A DNA stretch of 5,057 nucleotides from Planctomycetaceae bacterium (GTDB lineage Bacteria; Planctomycetota; Planctomycetia; Pirellulales; Thermoguttaceae). Where the stretch lies: contig JAIRLW010000244.1 in assembly GCA_031259095.1 (NCBI GenBank), positions 1 through 5,057 on the forward strand, read 5' to 3'. Each line of letters opens with the position of its first letter. Position 1 is the stretch's first letter. Below, in pieces: positions 1 through 5,057 of the stretch. The notes under the pieces were generated by a model. That model saw only the letters and a program-made list of their open reading frames with translations. It ran no database searches and had not been told where the DNA came from. A program made the position numbers and the translations under genes.

Positions 1-26
1 TCCTGATTATTTCGGAATAATAAGGA
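1..26. repeat. Imperfect palindrome at the left edge of the window
   Basis: TCCT (1-4) pairs with AGGA (23-26), and ATTATT (6-11) pairs with AATAAT (16-21). There is one mismatch (g5/a22) and a four-base loop TCGG. The dyad is visible directly. No run of T follows it, so it is not a convincing intrinsic terminator for the plus strand. It could be the edge of a larger structure to the left, an operator, or chance in AT-rich DNA. Confidence 0.45.
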
Positions 27-184
27 AATTTCTTACCGCATAAAGTATAACCGATCACACTAAAATTAGAACACAAAGAAAAATCTCTATACAAAATATC
101 CCTAAACTGCCTAATTTAAACAAAATTTTCACATCAGTTCGTCAACTCTGCCTCAAAATTGCTCTTTTCTGATTTTTAAAATTC

Positions 185-193
185 TGCTATGCT
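185..193 (+). promoter_or_regulatory. Candidate extended -10 promoter for rsmH
   Basis: TGCTATGCT has the TGN extension followed by TATGCT, which matches TATAAT at four of six positions. At 17-base spacing the -35 position (165-170, TTTTCT) is poor, so the call rests on the extended -10 alone. Initiation near 200 would leave a leader of about 35 bases with the ribosome binding site properly placed. This is inference from consensus matching. Confidence 0.3.
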
Positions 194-223
194 ACGTATT
201 CCGATAAACCCGATACATTGTTT

Positions 224-227
224 GGAG
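224..227 (+). promoter_or_regulatory. Ribosome binding site that decides the TTG start of rsmH
   Basis: GGAG lies seven bases before TTG at 235. The frame is closed upstream by TAA at 205-207, and the next in-frame ATG is codon 77, well inside the methyltransferase fold. TTG at 235 is therefore the only start with a proper ribosome binding site that keeps the conserved HIPVL motif. Confidence 0.8.
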
Positions 228-234
228 AACAATA

Positions 235-1314
235 TTGACCGATTTTGCCGAAAATAATTCCGTTCATATTCCTGTGTTGGTTCAGGAAGTGATTGAATTT
301 TTAAGTCCTAATCCACAAGGTATTTACGTGGACGGAACGCTTGGCGGAGGAGGTCATACAGAGGCTATTATTCAAAAGATTCAAAATATTCAAAATATTC
401 AAAATATTAAAAAGATTCAGGAAATTCAACAATCAACTCAGCATGTTGCCGAAAGATCGGGAATGGTTATTGCGATGGATCGGGATATTGCGGCAATTAA
501 CCGAACCGAAAAACGGCTTCGTAATATTTTTAATGCGAAAAGCAACGATAACGAAAAAGAACAATCCGCACACATTTCGGATACTTTTAATACGTTAGAT
601 AAAAATACATTAGATAAAAATTGTCCGATACGTTTTGCTCACGCGAATTATTGTCACTTTGACGAAGCGATTGATCTGTTACAAATTGAAAAGATTGACG
701 GTTTTTTACTTGATCTTGGTTTATCCAGCGATCAGTTGATGGACGGTGAACGCGGATTCAGTTTTGATTCAACCGGTTTGCTCGATTTGAGGTTCGATAC
801 GACGGAGGGCGAAACGGCAAGAGAATTACTGGAACGGTTAAAAGAAGAGGAGATTGCAAACATTATTTATCAATTCGGTGAAGAACGTTACAGCCGACGT
901 ATTGCGCGGGCAATTGTCGAACGCCGAAAAGCAAGGCAACCCATTCAAACCGCTTATGAATTAGCCGAATTGATACGAAATCTGGTTCCGCGCGAACGGC
1001 GAACCAACACAAAAAATCATTCCGTAACTCTCGATCCGGCAACTCGAACATTTCAAGCGTTACGAATTGCCGTCAACGAGGAACTTGGCGCATTGAAAAA
1101 TGTTTTGCAAACTGTCCCGAACCGGTTAAAACCTCATGGGATGATGGTTGTTATTAGTTTTCATTCATTGGAAGATCGAATGGTCAAAAATGCTTTTCGT
1201 GATAATCCGTGTTGGGAAATAATGACAAAAAAACCGGTTATTCCGTCCGAAGAGGAAATAAAACGTAACCCGCGCGCCCGAAGCGCAAAACTTCGCGCCG
1301 CAAGGAAACGATAA
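235..1314 (+). CDS. rsmH: 16S rRNA (cytosine(1402)-N(4))-methyltransferase RsmH (MraW), enlarged by two insertions
   Basis: RsmH uses S-adenosylmethionine to methylate N4 of C1402 in 16S rRNA, in the decoding centre of the small subunit; it is cytoplasmic. Family motifs are all present in order: HIPVL (residues 11-15), the SAM-binding DGTLGGGGHT (33-42), MDRD (81-84), GFLLDLGLSSDQL (156-168), ERGFSF (172-177), LDLRFD (183-188), FGEERYSRRIARAIV (214-228), DPATRTFQALRIAVNEEL (267-284), ISFHSLEDRMVK (307-318) and a basic ARSAKLRAARK tail (348-358). Most bacteria have HPATR where this protein has DPATR. At 359 residues it is longer than the usual 300-320. The excess lies in two low-complexity insertions, about residues 46-76 and 100-130, that flank the MDRD strand and carry short tandem repeats. 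Motifs outside them are intact, so the enzyme is probably active. The TTG start is fixed by an upstream in-frame stop and a GGAG site. The LysM gene follows after 28 bases, so co-transcription is likely. The product call is near certain. Confidence 0.97.
   Translation: MTDFAENNSVHIPVLVQEVIEFLSPNPQGIYVDGTLGGGGHTEAIIQKIQNIQNIQNIKKIQEIQQSTQHVAERSGMVIAMDRDIAAINRTEKRLRNIFNAKSNDNEKEQSAHISDTFNTLDKNTLDKNCPIRFAHANYCHFDEAIDLLQIEKIDGFLLDLGLSSDQLMDGERGFSFDSTGLLDLRFDTTEGETARELLERLKEEEIANIIYQFGEERYSRRIARAIVERRKARQPIQTAYELAELIRNLVPRERRTNTKNHSVTLDPATRTFQALRIAVNEELGALKNVLQTVPNRLKPHGMMVVISFHSLEDRMVKNAFRDNPCWEIMTKKPVIPSEEEIKRNPRARSAKLRAARKR
370..432 (+). repeat. Seven-unit 9-bp tandem repeat inside rsmH
   Basis: Seven consecutive 9-base units start at 370, 379, 388, 397, 406, 415 and 424. 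Units 2-4 are identical (ATTCAAAAT); unit 1 differs by one base and the others by a few. Each unit encodes Ile-Gln/Lys-X, giving IQK, IQN, IQN, IQN, IKK, IQE and IQQ at residues 46-66. The unit length keeps frame, so copy-number change by slippage would lengthen or shorten a surface segment without breaking the gene. It lies just after the GGGGHT SAM-binding loop. Confidence 0.95.
589..618 (+). repeat. 15-bp direct repeat, two copies, inside rsmH
   Basis: Positions 589-603 and 604-618 are the same 15-base unit with one difference (g594 versus a609). They encode NTLDK twice (residues 119-128). The repeat lies at the end of the second insertion, just before the strand leading to FAHANY. It is in frame and looks like a recent local duplication. 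Confidence 0.9.
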
Positions 1315-1330
1315 CACATCGAAATTCAGC

Positions 1331-1335
1331 AAGGA
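1331..1335 (+). promoter_or_regulatory. Ribosome binding site of the LysM gene
   Basis: AAGGA lies seven bases before ATG at 1343, inside the 28-base gap after rsmH. The gap shows no terminator or promoter, which supports one transcript for both genes. Another ATG at 1335 overlaps this site but is out of frame and runs only briefly. Confidence 0.75.
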
Positions 1336-1342
1336 TGCAACG

Positions 1343-4300
1343 ATGTCAAAAAATGAGAAACGAAATTCCGAGACCAATTCTTTGGAATCCAAGAAATTAA
1401 ACAATTCCGGCGACAATTTTTCCATGCCGACGGAAACGTTGACCAATACCGCAACTTCTGTGCCGACAGATAAATCGGTACAGAAATCAGATCAAAAAAC
1501 GGAATTGTCCGACGGTCATTCGGATAACGAAAATATTCCGAAACGGTTATTTCAACTTCCGACTTTTGTGCCGGTTCTTTTTCGTGAAACGGTTAATTTG
1601 TTTCATCGAACAGTCGATGGCGTTCGTAAATACGGTTCATTCGGATATGCGCAGGGAAAAAAAGCGATGGCGTTCCTTTGCCGTTTTGCCGCTTTTTTTG
1701 TTCCCAAAAAAACTGTTTCCGACGGCGAAAACAACGATATTGGAAACACGGAGATGGTAAAAGAATCTTCAAAAAATACTCCGCCGTCAAATCAATCGGC
1801 AGTTCAAACGGCGGCGATTGGAAATAATGTTGTTGCAAAAAACAAGATTGATCATAACGTTAATGAAAATATTAATGATATTGAAGACGAGGAAGAATAT
1901 GAAGAGGATCATTTCCGTTGGCTGAATCTCGGTTTTAAAGTTACGGCGGTAGCGGCGGTAATTCTTTTATTGACAGGCGGATATTTCGGCGTAAAGTTGT
2001 TTTTGGGAAAAACAACACTGCCAGTCGAAGAAACGGAAAAGATTCAACCGGAAACTTCTGAATTAATGCAACAACAGCAGCAACAAGAGTCTGATACTAA
2101 TTCCGACGCTAAAAAAGACGTTCTGGAAAAAATCGATCCAACACCGGTAAAATCCTTACAACAACCAACCGTAACCCCAGAAAAAGAATCTATTGTTAAA
2201 AAAACAACAGAAGAAACAGTTAAAGAGCCGAACAAAAAAACAACAGAGAACTCAGAAAAGCCGGAAGAATTAGCGGAAAAACCAAAGATTCCCAAGAAAA
2301 ACGAAACGGTTACTGAACCGTTTAAGGAAGAGATAAAAACTGTTCCCAATCCTGAAAAAGAGATTACGGCTAGTAACAATAATTTAGACAACACCCAAAC
2401 TGCGTCTGATAATTGGAACAATATTCAACCTGCGGAAACCGTAACAGATTTTTCCAACCCGATTGTTGCTCCGACCGTTGCCGCGCCGTTTCCAGCCGTA
2501 ACAACAAATTCTTCTGTTCTGCCGGAATCGCCGGTTTCGTTGGATTCTCCTCTGCCTCCTGAAAAACCGGAGGTTGTACAAAATCCGGTAACAGCGCCAA
2601 CTCCGCCGACGGAAACCAAACAATCGGCAACAACAAATCTTCCAGCGTTAGCAACGCTGAATACGAAAACTCCGGTTATGACAACTCCGACTACAACGGC
2701 AACCGTTCCAACTCCAGCGTCAACTTCAACTCCGGCTACAACAACTCCACCTCCGACGGCAATCGTTCCAACTACAGCATCATCAACTCCGACAATTCCT
2801 GTTGCAACAGGAACAACGCCGCTGACGCCGCTTAAAATGCAACCTTCGGCAACAGATTCTGTTTCATCATCAAACTTTCCGATTTCCGATATTTCCGGTA
2901 ATCAATCATTGACGATTCCCAAATCTGATAATGAAATTCAAACATTTTCGCCGTTATCGACATTTCCGCAACCATCTTCAGAGCCAAGTCTGAACATTCC
3001 TGAACAACCGAAAATGGATTCCGTTACCGGCGGATTTAGCAAGGCTCCGACTCCGCCGGAAATGAATACGCCGATACCTTCTCCGTCGGTGGAACCGATG
3101 ATTCCTGTTGTTGCAACGAAAAAAGAGGAAACGGTTCCGGCGATTCCCCAATCGGGAACGATTCAACCGATTACGGATACGTTCGATTCTGCGTTAACGT
3201 CTTCGTTGCCGCCGGAGCCGTCGCTTGCGATTCCGACAGATTCCGTAACATTCGCGCAGCCGGCCGTGCCGTCAACCGCTGCCCAACCGATGCTTGTAAC
3301 GTCAACTCCCTATGTTCCGCCGACATTCAATCAACCAACAACGACATCAACTCCGCTCACTTCTAATACTGAAACAAATACAACATTTCCGAAAATGGAA
3401 ACGACAATGAATAACGGAACGATTACGAAAACCAATGAATCGTCGTTGGAAATTCCCAAAGAGACGCAGCGTTCGGATGTAACAGTTCCGGCAACGACGG
3501 TTCCGGCTGCGACGGGTTCGGCTCAGACGGTAACAGCTCCGGCGATTTTGCCGCAACACGCGGAATTGGCAAAGGTGGAACCTCCGCTTGGCAGTCAGTT
3601 ACAAAATCAGGTTCGTGGAATGCGGAATCAGGAATCTTCGGAACCTAAACTTCGTTTTGGTTCAAATGTTCACGCTCCAACCGGAGCCGTTCGGTATCAT
3701 CCTAAATCGACAGTACAAAATGTTACAGAGTTGATTCCTTCACAGCCGATGCCGGTTAATGTGTCGGACCCAAATTCCAATCCGTTAATTGGTTTATTAC
3801 CAACCGGTCATCCTCAACCCGAAGCAGCAAATTCGTTACCGCCGCTTGAAACCGCGCCGAAATCGGTAACAGCAATACCGAATCCCGGTTATCGTCATTC
3901 CTTGAATCGTGATCTTCCGGCTTCGGTTCAACCGGAATCGTCACCATCGGAGACGTTGCCTTCGACGGTGAATAATAGTGAACGGCGTGCGAAACGGTTC
4001 CGATGGTCAGACGAGGAAATCACACAGTCGCCGATAACACCGGAACAATATACGGTACAAGAAAACGAGACCTACATGACGATTAGCGACAAATTTTTTA
4101 GAACAAGCCGATTATTCAGGGCTTTGGCGGAACACAACCGACAAAAATACGGAACGGATTACAAATTATCGGCGGGAACTGTTATTGAAATTCCGCCGGC
4201 TGATTACTTAAAAAGTAATTATGCCGAAGTATTGCCCCGAAGCGGACAACGACCTGAAAAAAATACAACAATTTCTGCGTCAACGATTCCCGCTCCGGTT

Positions 4301-4498
4301 CAAGGGTTACGATATGTTGTTCGGGCGGATGATACTGTTTTCCGTATTGCGACCAATCAGTTACGGGACAGTTCGCGGTGGCAGGAAATTATGGATATGA
4401 ATTCGGACAAACTTCGTAACCCTCGTGATTTACAACCCGGCATGGAAATTATTCTTCCCGCAACCACCGCAACACAAACAACTTACGGAAGACGATGA
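1343..4498 (+). CDS. Very long single-pass membrane protein with C-terminal tandem LysM domains
   Basis: Probably an inner-membrane-anchored envelope protein whose C-terminus binds peptidoglycan; LysM modules bind N-acetylglucosamine-containing glycans. Order of parts: a polar N-terminus with a mixed basic/hydrophobic patch (about 67-123); an acidic run just before the membrane (179-189, nine of eleven residues Asp or Glu); one hydrophobic helix (about 197-220); a Lys/Glu/Pro-rich segment with six glutamines (243-248), to about 360; a Pro/Thr/Ser-rich stalk to about 900; then LysM 1 (903-952) and LysM 2 (991-1040). LysM 1 has NET and LysM 2 DDT where the classical motif is GDT; both keep Y-x-V at the start and end in a hydrophobic-Pro motif (EIPP, ILPA). 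There is no N-terminal signal peptide, so the internal helix should be a signal anchor with the N-terminus inside. No catalytic domain is visible. The gene follows rsmH by 28 bases, where ftsL normally lies in dcw clusters. The LysM pair resembles planctomycete proteins; the stalk is unusually long. Architecture is well supported, the exact role unknown. Confidence 0.9.
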   Translation: MSKNEKRNSETNSLESKKLNNSGDNFSMPTETLTNTATSVPTDKSVQKSDQKTELSDGHSDNENIPKRLFQLPTFVPVLFRETVNLFHRTVDGVRKYGSFGYAQGKKAMAFLCRFAAFFVPKKTVSDGENNDIGNTEMVKESSKNTPPSNQSAVQTAAIGNNVVAKNKIDHNVNENINDIEDEEEYEEDHFRWLNLGFKVTAVAAVILLLTGGYFGVKLFLGKTTLPVEETEKIQPETSELMQQQQQQESDTNSDAKKDVLEKIDPTPVKSLQQPTVTPEKESIVKKTTEETVKEPNKKTTENSEKPEELAEKPKIPKKNETVTEPFKEEIKTVPNPEKEITASNNNLDNTQTASDNWNNIQPAETVTDFSNPIVAPTVAAPFPAVTTNSSVLPESPVSLDSPLPPEKPEVVQNPVTAPTPPTETKQSATTNLPALATLNTKTPVMTTPTTTATVPTPASTSTPATTTPPPTAIVPTTASSTPTIPVATGTTPLTPLKMQPSATDSVSSSNFPISDISGNQSLTIPKSDNEIQTFSPLSTFPQPSSEPSLNIPEQPKMDSVTGGFSKAPTPPEMNTPIPSPSVEPMIPVVATKKEETVPAIPQSGTIQPITDTFDSALTSSLPPEPSLAIPTDSVTFAQPAVPSTAAQPMLVTSTPYVPPTFNQPTTTSTPLTSNTETNTTFPKMETTMNNGTITKTNESSLEIPKETQRSDVTVPATTVPAATGSAQTVTAPAILPQHAELAKVEPPLGSQLQNQVRGMRNQESSEPKLRFGSNVHAPTGAVRYHPKSTVQNVTELIPSQPMPVNVSDPNSNPLIGLLPTGHPQPEAANSLPPLETAPKSVTAIPNPGYRHSLNRDLPASVQPESSPSETLPSTVNNSERRAKRFRWSDEEITQSPITPEQYTVQENETYMTISDKFFRTSRLFRALAEHNRQKYGTDYKLSAGTVIEIPPADYLKSNYAEVLPRSGQRPEKNTTISASTIPAPVQGLRYVVRADDTVFRIATNQLRDSSRWQEIMDMNSDKLRNPRDLQPGMEIILPATTATQTTYGRR
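2681..2780 (+). repeat. Imperfect 60-bp tandem duplication in the stalk of the LysM gene
   Basis: Positions 2681-2720 match 2741-2780 at 33 of 40 bases at an offset of 60; similarity fades in the last third of the unit. The protein copies begin TTPTTTATVPTPAS (residue 447) and TTPPPTAIVPTTAS (residue 467), with ten of fourteen residues identical. This suggests the Thr/Pro stalk has grown partly by in-frame duplication followed by drift. Confidence 0.65.
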
Positions 4499-4617
4499 AT
4501 AATCTGATTCCGTCAGGATTTATTGAGAAGTGTTGTGAATTGGGATTATTGACGAAAAAAAATTCTCTAATTATTTTGGAATTTTGGCGGCGATTACAGA
4601 CAGGTCAATCAAGGTAG
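4495..4617 (+). CDS. Possible 40-residue ORF overlapping the LysM stop codon (ATGA)
   Basis: ATG at 4495 overlaps the TGA of the LysM gene as ATGA, an arrangement typical of translational coupling. The frame reads MNNLIPSGFIEKCCELG and continues to TAG at 4615-4617. I recognise no family, and there is no membrane segment or clear motif. No separate ribosome binding site is evident, so any translation would depend on ribosomes finishing the upstream gene. A frame this short is common by chance in AT-rich DNA, and a competing coding-like trace lies on the other strand. It could equally be the degraded start of a former downstream gene. Confidence 0.25.
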   Translation: MNNLIPSGFIEKCCELGLLTKKNSLIILEFWRRLQTGQSR

Positions 4618-4702
4618 GCAATCCTTTTTCTTGAAAGGTTATCTCTAAACCTACAGTCGCGCCGGTTGAGATTTACTTGATACCAACAAGTTTGCCCCTC
4701 AT
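4571..4702 (-). pseudogene. Coding-like minus-strand trace with one in-frame stop
   Basis: Reading the minus strand from ATG at 4702 gives MRGKLVGIK, then TAA (4675-4673), then a further 33 codons in the same frame beginning ISTGATVGLEITFQEKG and ending SVIAAKIPK before TAA at 4573-4571. The second part alternates polar and hydrophobic residues in a protein-like way. If real, it is a remnant of a small gene broken by a stop codon, or the end of a gene whose start has been lost. I recognise no family, the frame is short, and chance is a serious alternative. Confidence 0.15.
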
Positions 4703-4704
4703 AA

Positions 4705-4732
4705 AGATTTTGTTATTGAATCAACAAAATCT
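4705..4732. repeat. Perfect 10-bp inverted repeat
   Basis: AGATTTTGTT (4705-4714) is the exact reverse complement of AACAAAATCT (4723-4732), with an eight-base spacer. The stem is mostly AT and no T-run follows, so it is weak as an intrinsic terminator on the plus strand. On RNA it could still act as a 3'-end stabilising hairpin; on DNA it could be a protein-binding dyad. Confidence 0.6.
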
Positions 4733-4764
4733 CTTCATAATCAATATCTGATTGAATGTCCCAT

Positions 4765-4796
4765 TAAAATAGACCGCTATTGTGGGGTCTATTTTA
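4765..4796 (+). terminator. Perfect 11-bp inverted repeat, probable terminator or operator
   Basis: TAAAATAGACC (4765-4775) pairs perfectly with GGTCTATTTTA (4786-4796) across a ten-base loop. The A-rich foot on the left and T-rich foot on the right are typical of a bidirectional intrinsic terminator, but the GC part of the stem is short, so it may be weak. It is the best candidate for ending the rsmH-LysM transcript. The right arm runs into TATAAT at 4795-4800, so an operator over a downstream promoter is an alternative. Confidence 0.5.
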
Positions 4797-4800
4797 TAAT
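4770..4800 (+). promoter_or_regulatory. Candidate promoter for the MmeI-like gene
   Basis: TATAAT at 4795-4800 is a perfect -10 hexamer. The best -35 match is TAGACC (4770-4775), four of six to TTGACA, but at a long spacing of 19 bases. Transcription would start near 4807 and leave a leader of about 80 bases. Both elements overlap the inverted repeat at 4765-4796. Such boxes arise easily by chance in AT-rich DNA. Confidence 0.3.
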
Positions 4801-4888
4801 CGGTAAATTTTGGTAAGATGTTATTTTTAACTGGTTACAGTCTATTTTCCCTTTGTCGGCGGGATAACTTGTTTTCATCAAATAGTTA

Positions 4889-5057
4889 ATGGCACTTAAT
4901 TGGAACGAAATTAAAACACGAGCGGCGGCGTTTGTTGACGAGTGGCGAGATAAGTTGTCTAACCTTCGCGAGAAAGCAGATGCGCAAACATTTGAAAATG
5001 AATTTTTTAATATCTTTGGCGTGAGCCGTTCTCAAATGGCGATTTTTGAACATAAAG
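4889..5057 (+). CDS. MmeI-family type II restriction-modification enzyme, N-terminal fragment (runs off the window)
   Basis: Fifty-six codons are visible from ATG at 4889, and the frame is open to the window edge. The start MALNWNEIKTRAAAFVDEW and the later TFENEFFNIFGVSRSQMAIFE match the N-terminal helical segment of MmeI-like class I SAM-dependent DNA methyltransferases, which typically read MALSWNEI...F..EW...EA.TF...FF.VFG..R..VA.FE. Full-length members are about 900 or more residues. They join an N-terminal nuclease, a helical linker, an N6-adenine methyltransferase and a target-recognition domain in one chain, so one protein both cuts foreign DNA and marks self. None of the catalytic motifs falls inside the window, so completeness and nuclease activity cannot be judged. 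No strong ribosome binding site precedes the ATG. The gene lies 271 bases after the last possible upstream frame and is probably its own transcription unit. Confidence 0.8.
   Translation, partial: MALNWNEIKTRAAAFVDEWRDKLSNLREKADAQTFENEFFNIFGVSRSQMAIFEHK

Larger units (their letters stand above)
44..234. other. Non-coding leader region upstream of rsmH
   Basis: No frame of useful length is open here on either strand, and no tRNA or other RNA fold is recognisable. I also see no mraZ gene or its recognisable end, although mraZ often precedes mraW in other bacteria. The stretch is AT-rich and ends with a promoter candidate and the rsmH ribosome binding site. A short frame open from the left edge (2-43) would end 'DYFGIIRKFLTA' and could be the tail of an upstream gene, but it is too short to call. 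Confidence 0.5.
4618..4888. other. Intergenic region between the LysM unit and the MmeI-like gene
   Basis: This 271-base stretch has no supported gene. It holds two perfect inverted repeats (4705-4732 and 4765-4796), a TATAAT box at 4795-4800, and two ATTGAAT copies (4715-4721 and 4751-4757), plus the weak minus-strand coding trace. No tRNA, attachment site or insertion-sequence end is recognisable. Its composition suits a transcription boundary between a conserved unit and an accessory gene. Confidence 0.6.

Noticed and set aside
2..43. Possible C-terminal tail of an upstream plus-strand gene (ending DYFGIIRKFLTA)
   Set aside because: Only 13 codons are visible, a frame that long is common by chance, and it overlaps the palindrome at 1-26.
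189..257. 22-codon frame from ATG at 189 overlapping the rsmH start, as a leader peptide
   Set aside because: Its ATG lies inside the candidate -10 box, it has no ribosome binding site, and its sequence shows no attenuator-like feature.
370..432. CRISPR-like or phage-derived repeat
   Set aside because: Units are 9 bases, directly abutting and in frame within rsmH, with no spacers.
1165..1446. 93-residue minus-strand frame across the rsmH/LysM junction
   Set aside because: It is the reverse of two well-supported genes and has no recognisable domain. Long reverse frames are expected here.
2044..2654. Several overlapping minus-strand frames opposite the stalk region
   Set aside because: They are by-products of the biased Thr/Pro/Ser/Lys codons on the plus strand. 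Their Phe/Ser/Val- or Arg-rich translations look like composition shadows.
2906..3457. SLxIP motifs as eukaryote-like SxIP microtubule-tip binding motifs
   Set aside because: The resemblance is superficial, the segment should lie outside the cytoplasm, and no matching partner is expected in bacteria.
4559..4585. 7-bp AT-only dyad (AAAATTC / GAATTTT) as terminator of the LysM gene
   Set aside because: The stem is almost purely AT with a 13-base loop and no T-run, so it would be too weak to call.

Overview
The window reads as a piece of a bacterial chromosome, probably from a member of the Planctomycetota. The main clue is an rsmH (mraW) gene followed by a very long membrane-anchored protein that ends in two LysM modules. 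The module patterns (a first module with 'RALAEHNRQKYG' and a second with 'SSRWQEIMDMNSDKL') resemble LysM proteins I associate with planctomycetes, and RsmH carries DPATR where most bacteria have HPATR. The DNA is moderately AT-rich, which would suit one of the lower-GC, perhaps host-associated, lineages. The taxonomic assignment comes from recalled family patterns, not from a search.

Layout. Positions 1-234 are mostly non-coding: an imperfect palindrome at the left edge, a weak extended -10 promoter candidate, and a good ribosome binding site. Positions 235-1314 hold rsmH, which starts at TTG and is enlarged by two repeat-bearing insertions. After 28 bases comes the 1051-residue LysM protein (1343-4498), with its own ribosome binding site. 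Its parts are a cytoplasmic N-terminus, one transmembrane helix, about 680 residues of low-complexity Lys/Glu- then Pro/Thr/Ser-rich stalk, and a C-terminal LysM pair. A 40-codon frame (4495-4617) overlaps its stop codon as ATGA but is not recognisable. Positions 4618-4888 contain two perfect inverted repeats, a TATAAT box beside the second, and a faint coding-like trace on the minus strand. From 4889 to the window edge runs the first 56 residues of an MmeI-type restriction-modification enzyme.

How the parts work together. rsmH and the LysM gene lie on the same strand at operon-like spacing and probably form a cell-envelope/ribosome-maturation unit, a remnant of the division and cell wall (dcw) cluster. 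The LysM protein sits where ftsL normally follows mraW, so it may be a lineage-specific envelope or division protein that binds peptidoglycan. The hairpin-rich interval appears to end this unit. The MmeI-like gene is a separate transcription unit, and the junction around 4620-4890 looks like a core/accessory boundary, with a possible defence region continuing beyond the window.
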